From contig JAADIQ010000066.1 of NCBI GenBank assembly GCA_013151255.1, positions 1 through 55,908 on the forward strand: 55,908 bases of DNA, given 5' to 3'. Position numbers and translations under genes: made by a program. The notes below the pieces were generated by a model. It searched no databases and was not told the origin of the DNA. It worked only from the letters and a program-made list of their open reading frames with translations. This document shows positions 36,584 to 44,870 of this stretch, piece after piece (the first letter of the stretch is position 1; each line of letters opens with the position of its first letter). Source of the stretch: Alphaproteobacteria bacterium (GTDB lineage: Bacteria > Pseudomonadota > Alphaproteobacteria > Caulobacterales > Parvularculaceae).

Positions 36584-37616
36584 TTACGCGCGCAACCTTT
36601 TATCGACCTCAGCTTCGACGTCCATCGGCTCGACCCCAATCTGGGCGGCTTGCTCAATCTGCTGCGCCCAGGAAACCGTCACCCGGCCATCATGGCCAGA
36701 CACTATTGGCGTTTTCGAAAGGCGGATGGCTTCGACAAATAGAGCGGCGCCATAGGCCAGTGGATCACGGATCGCCAGCGGCGCCTTGTCCGCTGAGATA
36801 TCGCCGTTCAGTTGCGCCGGCGTGGTGTTGGAAATGGTCCGTTCAATAAAATCAAAATCGATAATGCCGTCATCATAGACCAGCGTCATGCGGCGTTCTG
36901 AAACCGGCGACCGGCGGGCGGCCTCCAGCATCACAACAGTTCCGTTTTCAAGCAAAAGTTCGGCGGAAACTTCATCAGCATTACCGCTCGCATAAACGGT
37001 GCTGAGATCAGCTCCAGTCAGCTGGCGCACAATGTCAAGGTCGTGCACCATCAAATCAAACGTAACCGAAACATCGCTGCAACGCCCGGTATGAGGAACA
37101 CGTCGCACGCATTCAATTCTGACCGGCGCGCGCTCACGGGAGAACAACCCCACCGCAGCGCAAACATAGCGTTCTTGATGACCGATTTGCAGCACCAGGT
37201 TTTTGGTGTCGGCGAGCGCGATCACCCGATCAACATCGTCAACCGTTAGGGCAAGCGGCTTTTCTACAAAACAATGACAGTCATTTAACAGCGCCGTTTC
37301 ACAAAGTGTAAAATGGTCGCTTGCCGGCGCGGCGATCACCACCGCATCCATCTCCTGAAGGAACATATGATAGCTGTAGTAGGCTTTGGTACTTCTGCGC
37401 CAACTCTTGCGCGCGCTCCGCATCGGTGTCGTAGACACCGGCGAACACAATATTGCTGTCGGCGACAAGATCGCGGTCAGCAAGTTTGGCGGCGTGATAG
37501 GAGCCGAATACACCGGCTCCGACTACACCCACTCTCAATAATGGCGGCACGTACAAACCCCCGTTCGTACTCGTAACAATACCGGCTCTCCCGCCGATTT
37601 CCGCGACACCATACAA
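36584..37616 (-). pseudogene. Gfo/Idh/MocA-family oxidoreductase, broken by a frameshift
   Basis: Two frames together give about 345 residues. The first carries the NAD(P)-binding Rossmann fold (LRVGVVGAGVFGSYHAAKLADRD, then AGVYDTDAERAQELAQKY) and goes out of frame, stopping at 37299. The second continues AYYSYHMFLQEMDAVVIAAPASDHF, CHCFVEKPLAL (the EKP catalytic Lys motif), QIGHQERYVCA and FDLMVHDLDIVRQLTG to 36584. The break is near 37386-37390: one base extra or two missing. Possible starts are ATG 37616, preceded by GAGGGAAG, or GTG 37550. Family members oxidise sugars or their derivatives; the exact substrate is unknown. Confidence 0.83.
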
Positions 37617-37818
37617 GCGCTTCCCTCGTGAGCAATTGCCTTAGTTCACGCAAATGGTCAAACTATGTTTCGGGCTATTTCAACCCTAGCGGTTCGACTA
37701 TAATGCTTCAAATTACTGGGCATTATTGATATATCAACTTATTAATACGTTTGAATAGCTTGGCATTATTCGTTCACTACTTTAGGGGGATTGCGTTGGC
37801 GGGCTGGTCGGCAGGTAG
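37617..37818. other. AT-rich intergenic segment
   Basis: About 200 bases, visibly AT-richer than its surroundings, between the DAHP synthase stop and the oxidoreductase start, both on the minus strand. It holds a perfect palindrome TTGATATATCAA (37726-37737) and two copies of GGCATTATT (about 37719 and 37762). Probably the promoter and operator region of the oxidoreductase gene. Confidence 0.45.
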
Positions 37819-39183
37819 CTATTTCCCGCCGCCAAAACCGCGATTATCCTTAAAGCTATCGCCGAGAATGAAAGCCAGTTCAAGCGCTTGGCTGGCATTT
37901 AGCCTCGGATCGCAATGGGTGTGGTAGCGCGAGGAAAGATCGGCCTCGGAGATTTCCTGCGACCCGCCCAGGCACTCGGTGACATTCTGACCGGTCATCT
38001 CAATATGAACACCGCCGGGATGGGCGCTTTCAGCGCGGCAGACATCCACAAAATTGCGCACTTCCGATAAAATTGAATCAAAACGCCGGGTTTTATAGCC
38101 GACCTCGGTCTTGATGGTGTTGCCATGCATGGGATCGCAGGACCACACCACATTGCGGCCTTCGGATTGAATTCGCCGCAACAGGGGCGGCAAACCGTCG
38201 GCGACATTGTCGGCCCCGAACCGGGCGATCAAAACCACGCGGCCGGCTTCATTTTTGGGGTCGATCACATCGAGAATGCGGATTAGCTCGTCAGGCTCAA
38301 GCGAGGGCCCGCATTTGACGCCAATCGGGTTTTCAATGCCGCGGCAGAACTCAACATGCGCGCCGTCCGGCTGGCGCGTACGATCGCCGATCCAGACCAT
38401 ATGCGCGGAGGTGTCGTACCAACCGCCGGTAGTGGAATCGACGCGCGTCATCGCCGCTTCATAGCCGAGCAGCAACGCCTCGTGGCTGGTGTAGAAATTC
38501 ACCTCGCGAATGGCCCGCACATCGCCGCCATCGACGCCACAAGCCTCCATGAAGTTAATCGCTTCGGAAATTTTGTCAGCCAGCGCGCGATAGCGGTGTT
38601 CCTGAGCGTTGCCGGAAACGAATTCCAAATTCCAGCGATGGACATTGCGCAAATCCGCATAACCGCCGGTTGCGAAGGCGCGTATCAGGTTGAGCGTCGC
38701 CGCCGATTGTCCGTATGCTTTCAATAACCGTTGCGGGTCCGGCATACGCGTCGCCGCCGTAAATTCCGAACCGTTGATGTTGTCGCCGCGATAGCTCGGC
38801 AAAGTATCGCCGTCCTTGGTCTCGGTCGGCGCGCTGCGCGGCTTGGCGTATTGCCCGGCGATACGGCCGACTTTCACCACCGGCGTCGCCGCGCCGAAGG
38901 TTAGCGCCACCGCCATTTGCAGCAGCACCCGGAACGTGTCGCGGATATTGTCGGGATGAAACTCCTTAAAGCTCTCCGCGCAATCGCCGCCCTGGAGCAA
39001 AAACGCCTTGCCGCGCGCGACCTCCGCCAGGGAAGCGCGCAAGGTCCTGACCTCGCCGGCAAACACCAGCGGCGGATAGCCAGACAGCTCCTTCTCCACC
39101 GCCGCCAGGGCTGTGGGATCAGGGTAGTCCTCCGGAATGTGCCGCGCTGGCTTTGAGCGCCAGCTATCTACCGTCCACGTCAT
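37819..39183 (-). CDS. Class II 3-deoxy-7-phosphoheptulonate (DAHP) synthase
   Basis: 454 residues from the ATG at 39183 ([21 protein letters not shown]). Plant-type (AroAII) enzyme condensing PEP and erythrose-4-phosphate, the first step of the shikimate pathway. Family signatures: [54 protein letters not shown], and the terminal [18 protein letters not shown]. Length is normal. The longer in-frame start at 39270 adds residues not seen in the family. It is divergent from the MBL gene across a 140-base gap. Confidence 0.95.
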   Translation of the reverse strand: MTWTVDSWRSKPARHIPEDYPDPTALAAVEKELSGYPPLVFAGEVRTLRASLAEVARGKAFLLQGGDCAESFKEFHPDNIRDTFRVLLQMAVALTFGAATPVVKVGRIAGQYAKPRSAPTETKDGDTLPSYRGDNINGSEFTAATRMPDPQRLLKAYGQSAATLNLIRAFATGGYADLRNVHRWNLEFVSGNAQEHRYRALADKISEAINFMEACGVDGGDVRAIREVNFYTSHEALLLGYEAAMTRVDSTTGGWYDTSAHMVWIGDRTRQPDGAHVEFCRGIENPIGVKCGPSLEPDELIRILDVIDPKNEAGRVVLIARFGADNVADGLPPLLRRIQSEGRNVVWSCDPMHGNTIKTEVGYKTRRFDSILSEVRNFVDVCRAESAHPGGVHIEMTGQNVTECLGGSQEISEADLSSRYHTHCDPRLNASQALELAFILGDSFKDNRGFGGGK

Positions 39184-39323
39184 GTCAAAACTCCAACCAA
39201 CACATGTCTGTAGCGCGAGCTTCACCGCATCGCAACAAATTCGCGCCCTGTCCATTTCGTGACTTCGCAACAGCGCGCCCGGCTGCTACCAACAGCTGCT
39301 TGCAACTTTCAGGAGCCTGCCCC

Positions 39324-40188
39324 GTGAAACCCATCCTCTACGCCGCCGCCATCGTGATGGCTTCCGCACCCGCGCTGGCCCAGAATGATTTCTCTGATGT
39401 TGAAATCAAGACTGCCAACGTCGCCAAGGGCGTTTATATGCTCCAAGGCGCGGGCGGTAATATCGGCCTTTCGGTTGGCGAAGACGGCGCCTTTCTGATT
39501 GACGACCAGTTCGCACCGCTGAACGAGAAAATCCTGGCGGCAATCGCCGCCGTCACCGACAAGCCGGTGGAGTTTGTGCTTAACACCCACTATCACGGCG
39601 ATCACACGGGCGGCAATGAACCGCTCGGCAAATCCGGCGCCCATATTATTGCGCATGACAATGTTCGCGCCCGCCTCGCCAAGGCCGAAGCGGAAACCCC
39701 CGCCGCCGCCCTGCCGGTAATCACGTTTTCAGACACGACGACATTCCATTGGAACGGCCAGGAGATTTATATCTTCCACCCTGAAAATGCGCATACGGAT
39801 GGCGATGCGATTGTATATTTTCGCAAGCTCAACGTCGTGCATATGGGCGATGCGATGTTTTCCGGCCGCTACCTATATCGATATTGACGCCGGCGGCAGC
39901 CTTTCCGGCTATATTGCATCACTGGAAAGTGTTGCAGCGATGGTCGATGACGACGTCAAAGTCATCCCCGGACACGGACCGCTATCGTCAAAGGCTGATA
40001 TTGAACGCTCAATTGCCATGCTCAAAGACGTGCGCAAGCGCATTGAGGCGTTGATCGCACAAGGGCTTGATGAAGACGCCGCCGTCGCGGCGGACCCGCT
40101 GGCCGATCTCAACGAGAAATGGACGTGGCAGTTTATCACCGGTGAGAAGATGGTCCGCACCGCCTATAAGTCACTCACAGCGAAATAA
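39324..40188 (+). pseudogene. Secreted metallo-beta-lactamase-fold hydrolase, broken by a frameshift
   Basis: Starts at GTG 39324 with AGGAG upstream. A Sec signal peptide (KPILYAAAIVMASAPALA) is followed by an MBL core with H89-x-H91-x-D93-H94 (NTHYHGDHTGGN), the VVHMGDAMFSGRY strand, and in the next frame IDIDAGGSLSGYIASL and VIPGHGPL (the distal histidine). The first frame ends at 39887. The break is at about 39872-39874, where two bases missing from a C-tract (giving Y-P-Y-I-D, the usual family sequence) or one extra base explains the shift. Substrate unknown; many relatives are periplasmic lactonase- or lactamase-like enzymes. Confidence 0.85.
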
Positions 40189-40190
40189 AA

Positions 40191-40217
40191 AACGCGCCCG
40201 CTGATGCGGGACGCGTT
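40191..40217. terminator. GC-rich hairpin after the MBL gene
   Basis: AACGCG-CCCGC and GCGGG-CGCGTT arms around TGAT, with one bulge, two bases after the MBL stop. An A-run precedes it on the plus strand, giving a T-tract on the minus strand, so it could serve the convergent small gene as well as the MBL gene. Confidence 0.5.
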
Positions 40218-40233
40218 AAGTTGCTGGGAAGCC

Positions 40234-40281
40234 AGAGCAGGAACCGTCTTTGGTCGGACTTGACCCCCTGCTCTATTTTTT
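40234..40281 (+). terminator. Hairpin with T-tract (AGAGCAGG/CCTGCTCT)
   Basis: A perfect 8-bp stem, 25-base loop, then ATTTTTTAT on the plus strand. It reads as a rho-independent terminator following the MBL gene. The AGAGCA arm and the adjacent GATCAGGAAAAGTGGGAA (40291-40308) resemble a dispersed alphaproteobacterial repeat, so the terminator may be a repeat-derived element. Confidence 0.55.
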
Positions 40282-40340
40282 ATGACGCGCGATCAGGAAA
40301 AGTGGGAATTGCTTTTCTATTCTGTCACGCTTTGGGGTGT

Positions 40341-40628
40341 TCAGGACTGCAGCGCAACTTCGACTACTTTACCGCGACGCACTTTGCACTCAGCACGAAG
40401 AACTTCACCGTCAGCATGCGGGATAAGTTCAAGGCTCAGCCGTTTGGCGGAACCGCCAGTGGTGCGGATAAATTTGACGCGATAATCGCTAACAACCGCT
40501 AATTCCTGAGCGTTGATGGCCTCAGCGCACAAATTGACCTGCTCGCTGATGCTTGCAGCATGGGCGGGGACTGCCGCCGTGAGGGTGAAAATGCTGACAA
40601 AAAGACCGGAAAATAACTTCTTAACCAT
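40341..40628 (-). CDS. Small secreted protein of unknown function
   Basis: 95 residues from the ATG at 40628, with GGAG about 8 bases upstream. A clear Sec signal peptide (VKKLFSGLFVSIFTLTAAVPAHA) precedes about 70 residues with two cysteines (NLCAEA and AECKV) that could form a disulfide, and a strand-rich end. I do not recognise the family. It is divergent from the HxlR regulator, sharing an upstream region with two operator-like palindromes, so it may be the regulator's target. Confidence 0.65.
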   Translation of the reverse strand: MVKKLFSGLFVSIFTLTAAVPAHAASISEQVNLCAEAINAQELAVVSDYRVKFIRTTGGSAKRLSLELIPHADGEVLRAECKVRRGKVVEVALQS

Positions 40629-40690
40629 GGGGATGGCTCCATCGTTGGGGTTTGCGCCCGGCAGCGCAGAATTCAGGGGCGCCGGTTGGT

Positions 40691-40724
40691 ACACTTTATA
40701 GTTTACTATATCTTTTTAAAGTGT
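40691..40724. promoter_or_regulatory. Nested operator-like palindromes between the small secreted gene and the HxlR gene
   Basis: Outer arms ACACTTTA (40691-40698) and TAAAGTGT (40717-40724) are perfect. Overlapping them is TATAGT-TT-ACTATA (40697-40710), perfect over 6-bp arms. The AT-rich divergent gap and dyad symmetry fit a binding site for the adjacent winged-helix regulator. Confidence 0.55.
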
Positions 40725-40782
40725 CAATAACTATTTAAGGAAGCATATGATATTTTTGCAAGGACGACAGATTCGTCGCACA

Positions 40783-40794
40783 TATAGTAACTAT
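40783..40794. promoter_or_regulatory. Second TATAGT-A-ACTAT operator-like site
   Basis: TATAGTAACTAT repeats the core of the site at 40697-40710 with a 1-base instead of 2-base spacer. It ends 14 bases before the HxlR start codon, a position suited to autorepression. Confidence 0.5.
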
Positions 40795-40807
40795 CGAGGG
40801 CCACCCG

Positions 40808-41542
40808 ATGGCCAAGCCGCAAAGGACGCCTATGTCGCGCACCTATAATAAGGACTGCCTTCTCGCCCACGCTCTCGACCTTCTGGGCGAGCGATGGACA
40901 TTCCTGATTTTGCGCGATTTGTTTTTAGGACCGCAGCGTTTTGGCGACTTAGCGGCCGGCTTGCCGGGCATTGGCGCTAATCTATTGAGCAAACGTCTGA
41001 AGGAACTTGAGCAGGCGGACATCATTGTTGCGCCGTCGTCGAATGAGGCCGGCGCCGGATATAGGCTAACGCCTATGGGCGAGGGCCTGCGGCCAGCGAT
41101 CCGCGAAATGATGTGCTGGTCAATCGAGTATTTTATGGAGCGCCCGGAATCATCGCCGGCGCATGAATGTATTTACACCGACCATCTTGAGCCCGATAGC
41201 GTTGCGCTCGCGGTTGAATTGTTTGCACGCTATTGCCCGGAACCGGATTTGAGCTATGTGGCGCATATTACTATCGATGATTTTTCGTACACATATTATT
41301 ATATGAACGGCGAGATGGTGACGCGGCGCGGCGCCGACACGCCAGCGGTGGCTAATATTACAACCGATGTCGCCACCATCATGCAGGCGTTTCGAAAAGA
41401 GCTTAACCTCGATGAGGCCAAGTCACGCATGAAGCTGTCCGGCCATGACAAAGTCATCACCCACCTACTCAGATGCATCGTCCACGCAGAAAAACATGCG
41501 GAAAAAGAATTGGCGCCGACAGCGCATGCGGCCGTCGTTTAG
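40808..41542 (+). CDS. HxlR-family transcriptional regulator
   Basis: 244 residues. The N-terminal winged helix (about 10-105) is of the HxlR type: [32 protein letters not shown] with the N-terminal Cys (in part), then [20 protein letters not shown] and [10 protein letters not shown]. HxlR proteins bind short dyads as dimers and often sense electrophiles through the Cys near the N-terminus, here in [10 protein letters not shown]. The extra 120-residue C-terminal domain, longer than in classic HxlR proteins, has no clear motif but recalls the SCP2-like tails of some actinobacterial and alphaproteobacterial relatives. It overlaps the convergent scoB end by 4 bases. Confidence 0.9.
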   Translation: MAKPQRTPMSRTYNKDCLLAHALDLLGERWTFLILRDLFLGPQRFGDLAAGLPGIGANLLSKRLKELEQADIIVAPSSNEAGAGYRLTPMGEGLRPAIREMMCWSIEYFMERPESSPAHECIYTDHLEPDSVALAVELFARYCPEPDLSYVAHITIDDFSYTYYYMNGEMVTRRGADTPAVANITTDVATIMQAFRKELNLDEAKSRMKLSGHDKVITHLLRCIVHAEKHAEKELAPTAHAAVV

Positions 41543-42183
41543 CTTGTCACCGCGACATCGAAGTCCGCTTGCGTCAAGCCTTTGACGTCATCGACGCAAA
41601 CGCCGGACGCCAGTTCGGTGAGCGTCATACCCTTGCCGGTTTCAATTTCAAAAACCCCGAGATTAGTAATCACCATATCGACCACCGCACGGCCGGTCAG
41701 CGGCAGCGAGCATTCGTGCAATAGCTTGGGCGCGCCGGATTTGGAGGCGTGGTCCATCACCACAACGACGCGCTTGACGCCGGCGACCAGATCCATCGCC
41801 CCGCCCATGCCTTTGACCATCTTGCCGGGGATCATCCAGTTGGCAAGATCGCCCTTCTCGGACACTTCCATCGCGCCAAGCACCGACAAATCAATATGCC
41901 CGCCGCGGATCATCGCGAAACTTTCAGCCGATGAAAAATAAGACGTCCGTCGCAATTCGGTGATGGTCTGCTTGCCGGCGTTGATGAGGTCAGCGTCAAC
42001 CTCGTCGTTATAAGGAAACGGGCCCATGCCGAGCATGCCGTTTTCCGATTGCAGCGTCACGTCGATGTTCTCGTCAATATGGTTGGCGACCAGCGTCGGG
42101 ATACCAATGCCAAGATTAACGTAGAAACCATCTTTAAGTTCAAGCGCCGCGCGCGCGGCCATTTGATTTCTATCCCAGGCCAT
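41539..42183 (-). CDS. scoB: 3-oxoacid CoA-transferase subunit B
   Basis: 214 residues. The catalytic glutamate lies in [12 protein letters not shown]. Other family features are [37 protein letters not shown] (in part) and the ending VIGN-like [10 protein letters not shown]. With subunit A it transfers CoA from succinyl-CoA to acetoacetate or another 3-oxoacid in ketone-body or aromatic catabolism. Its ATG abuts the stop of scoA (shared base at 42183), so the two are translationally coupled. Confidence 0.94.
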   Translation of the reverse strand: MAWDRNQMAARAALELKDGFYVNLGIGIPTLVANHIDENIDVTLQSENGMLGMGPFPYNDEVDADLINAGKQTITELRRTSYFSSAESFAMIRGGHIDLSVLGAMEVSEKGDLANWMIPGKMVKGMGGAMDLVAGVKRVVVVMDHASKSGAPKLLHECSLPLTGRAVVDMVITNLGVFEIETGKGMTLTELASGVCVDDVKGLTQADFDVAVTS

Positions 42184-42887
42184 TATGCGCTCTGCCTTTC
42201 GCGAACCGTGCGTTGTTCTATACGCTTTTCATGTTCGCCCTGGATGATGCGCTGGACATAAATCCCCGGCGTGTGAATGCCGTCAGGATTGAGACTGCCA
42301 AGCGGCACGATCTCTTCGACTTCCGCCACCGTCACCTTGCCGGCGGAGGCCATCACCGGATTAAAATTGCGCGCAGTTTTGCGGTAGACGAGGTTGCCCT
42401 GCTCGTCGCCCTTCCAGGCTTTGACGATAGACAAATCCGCGATGAGCCCGGTTTCGAGAATATAAGTCTCGCCGCCAAAGTCTTTGTGTTCCTTGCCTTC
42501 AGCTATAACCGTGCCGACGCCGGTCTTGGTGTAAAAACCGGGAATGCCGGCGCCGCCGGCGCGGCAGCGCTCAGCCAGCGTTCCTTGCGGATTAAACTCC
42601 AGCTCTAACTCGCCGGCGAGATATTGGCGTTCAAACTCTTTGTTCTCGCCAACATAAGAGGAAATCATCTTTTTAATCTGGCGGGTCTGGAGCAAAAAGC
42701 CGAGCCCGAAATCATCGATCCCGGCATTGTTGGAAACCACGGTGAGGTCGGCGACGCCGGTGTCTCTCAGCGCGGTAATCAGATTTTCGGCAATGCCGCA
42801 AAGCCCGAAACCGCCGGACATCACCGTCATGCCATCAAACACCAAGCCTTCCAGAGCGGTCTTTGCATCGGGAAAGATTTTCTTCAT
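42183..42887 (-). CDS. scoA: 3-oxoacid CoA-transferase subunit A
   Basis: 234 residues from the ATG at 42887 ([12 protein letters not shown]), supported by a GGAGG ribosome-binding site; the longer start at 42959 is rejected. Glycine-rich CoA-binding segment [15 protein letters not shown], then [14 protein letters not shown], the CoA-transferase 1 signature around [21 protein letters not shown] (in part), and [13 protein letters not shown]. Co-transcribed with scoB. Confidence 0.95.
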   Translation of the reverse strand: MKKIFPDAKTALEGLVFDGMTVMSGGFGLCGIAENLITALRDTGVADLTVVSNNAGIDDFGLGFLLQTRQIKKMISSYVGENKEFERQYLAGELELEFNPQGTLAERCRAGGAGIPGFYTKTGVGTVIAEGKEHKDFGGETYILETGLIADLSIVKAWKGDEQGNLVYRKTARNFNPVMASAGKVTVAEVEEIVPLGSLNPDGIHTPGIYVQRIIQGEHEKRIEQRTVRERQSA

Positions 42888-43029
42888 CGAAAAGCCTCCA
42901 GTCCATTCGACCTTCGAGTAGCGCAAAAGCAATTGCGCGTCCACGGGGCCGCTGGCCAAAATAAAGGCCGGATTTTACCGGCTGCAAAAACTTGTCCCCG
43001 TAGCGCTGATTGCTGTTACATTATGCCCT

Positions 43030-44451
43030 ATGGGATTGAAACTTAGCCATTGGGCGTTGCTAGGCGGCGGTGCGATAGCGCTGGGCCTGACATTTGCGGG
43101 CATGCGGCTAAACGCCATCGCCCATACCGGCGCCGCTTATAAAGCCAAGGTCGCGTGCTCGGAAATTTTTCTCGCCGGGCGAACGCGCGAGGCGGTGCTC
43201 GCATCAGACTTTGACAATATCGATCCGCTACTGGACCGCATGCCGGTTACCGTGGACGACGCCAAACGCCAGACTGTCGCCGCCGGCCCGGCGGGGCTCG
43301 GCCGCTCAAGCGCCATTTATCGCGACGGCTATGGCTGCACGCTTGAAAACCAAAAGCCGCTCGCCGCATTACCGCCGCTCGCGCCGGTCACGGCTGAGCC
43401 GTGGGTCGACGCGACGATAAATTCCGACCTCACTATTGATCGCGTCGATACGAAAAAACTCAACGCGCTTATCGATGCCGCCTTTGCCGACAGCGCCGCC
43501 GGCAATCGGGCTTTACTGGTCGCGGTTGACGGCAAGATTGTCGCTGAGGGCTATGCGGACGGAATTTCCAAGGCCACGCGGCTTGCCTCCTGGTCGATGG
43601 CCAAAAGCGTTACGGCTACCGTACTTGGCGCTGCGGTGTTGCAGGGCCTAGTTGACCTTGATGATCCGGCGCCGGTGCGCGAATGGCAGGGCGATGCGGC
43701 GCGCTCGAAGATTACCTGGAGCGACTTGCTGCATATGCAGAGCGGGTTGGCGTTTGATGAAAATTACGCCGGCTTGCGGTCTGATGTGAATTTGATGTTG
43801 TTTCACGAAGATGATGCCGGCGCCTATGCCGCCGACAAGCCGGCGATTTATCCGCCGGGGGAGCATTGGGCCTATTCCAGCGGCACGGTGAACTTGCTGG
43901 CGCGCACCTTGCGGCAAGTGTTGGAAGACGCTGGCGCTGACTATTATACGTTTGCGCGCGAGGCAATCTATACACCCATTGGCGCGGCCAGCATTACCAT
44001 GGAGCCGGACGCATCGGGCACGCCAATTGGCTCGTCTTATGTCTACGCCACCGCGCGCGACTGGGCTCGGCTCGGCGAATTATACCTTCGCGGCGGCGTC
44101 TGGGGGGAGAGGCGCATCCTGCCCGAGGGCTGGTCCGACTATGTCGCCATCCCGGCGACAGCATCAGACAATCAGTATGGCGCTTATTTTTGGCTCAACC
44201 GCGACGGCAAACCCGCCCGCGAAGGCGGGCAAGATGAAACCGCCCGCGCGCGGTTTGTCCCCGGCCTGCCGCAAGGCGCCTATTTCATGTCCGGCCATGA
44301 GGGCCAGTTTGTGTTTATTATTCCTTCCAAAAACATGGTGATCGTCCGTACCGGCATCACCCGGGGAAGGCCCGCGCTTGCGGCGTCGGCGCCGCTGATC
44401 ACCGCGCTCTATGACGCCGTTGGCGAAGCTGCGGCAACACCCGAACAATGA
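43030..44451 (+). CDS. Serine hydrolase of the class C beta-lactamase/6-aminohexanoate-dimer hydrolase family
   Basis: 473 residues. An N-terminal hydrophobic helix (WALLGGGAIALGLTFAGM) serves as signal or anchor. The catalytic S189-M-A-K192 (SWSMAKSVTATVLG) and the Tyr motif YSSGTVN are present; a C-terminal GHEGQFVFIIPSKNMVIVRTG (in part) supplies the HxG-type third element. This set matches NylB'-like esterases/amidases more than true beta-lactamases. It probably acts in the periplasm. It overlaps the metallopeptidase gene by 4 bases. Confidence 0.9.
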   Translation: MGLKLSHWALLGGGAIALGLTFAGMRLNAIAHTGAAYKAKVACSEIFLAGRTREAVLASDFDNIDPLLDRMPVTVDDAKRQTVAAGPAGLGRSSAIYRDGYGCTLENQKPLAALPPLAPVTAEPWVDATINSDLTIDRVDTKKLNALIDAAFADSAAGNRALLVAVDGKIVAEGYADGISKATRLASWSMAKSVTATVLGAAVLQGLVDLDDPAPVREWQGDAARSKITWSDLLHMQSGLAFDENYAGLRSDVNLMLFHEDDAGAYAADKPAIYPPGEHWAYSSGTVNLLARTLRQVLEDAGADYYTFAREAIYTPIGAASITMEPDASGTPIGSSYVYATARDWARLGELYLRGGVWGERRILPEGWSDYVAIPATASDNQYGAYFWLNRDGKPAREGGQDETARARFVPGLPQGAYFMSGHEGQFVFIIPSKNMVIVRTGITRGRPALAASAPLITALYDAVGEAAATPEQ

Positions 44452-44858
44452 TGCGTGGCGCGCGGGGCAACGCCGATGGGCCTGACCTTGAACAGTTTCA
44501 AAAGCTGGCCGAGGCGGCGTTTGCGGCGCTGCCCGAAAAGTTCCAGCAGCTCTGCGGCAATCTTGTTGTTCTTGTCGCCGAACAGGCCAGCAACGATACT
44601 TTGCGCGCACTGAATATTGACTATCCGCTAGCGCTGTCGGGATTGTTTGAAGGCGTCCCCCACGCCGACAGCGATGCGAGTATCTACGCCTTACCCAATC
44701 ACATTCATCTCTACCGGCGGTCTATCCTCGCGGAGTGGCGCGCCCGCGGCGATGTGGCGCTGCCATTTCTGATTACCCATGTGTTGGTGCATGAGATCGG
44801 CCATCATTTCGGCCTTTCCGATGCAGACATGCACGCTATCGAAGACACCGCCCCTTAA
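44448..44858 (+). CDS. Zincin-like metallopeptidase (PF06262 type)
   Basis: A 136-residue cytoplasmic protein. The zinc motif H115-E-I-G-H119-H (THVLVHEIGHHFGLSDADM) and the LEQFQKLAEAAFAALPEKF N-terminus, followed by NHIHLYRRSIL, identify the small minimal zincin family common in alphaproteobacteria and actinobacteria. Substrate unknown. Translationally coupled to the serine hydrolase gene by the ATGA overlap. Confidence 0.9.
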   Translation: MMRGARGNADGPDLEQFQKLAEAAFAALPEKFQQLCGNLVVLVAEQASNDTLRALNIDYPLALSGLFEGVPHADSDASIYALPNHIHLYRRSILAEWRARGDVALPFLITHVLVHEIGHHFGLSDADMHAIEDTAP

Positions 44859-44870
44859 TCGCCCGATGCT

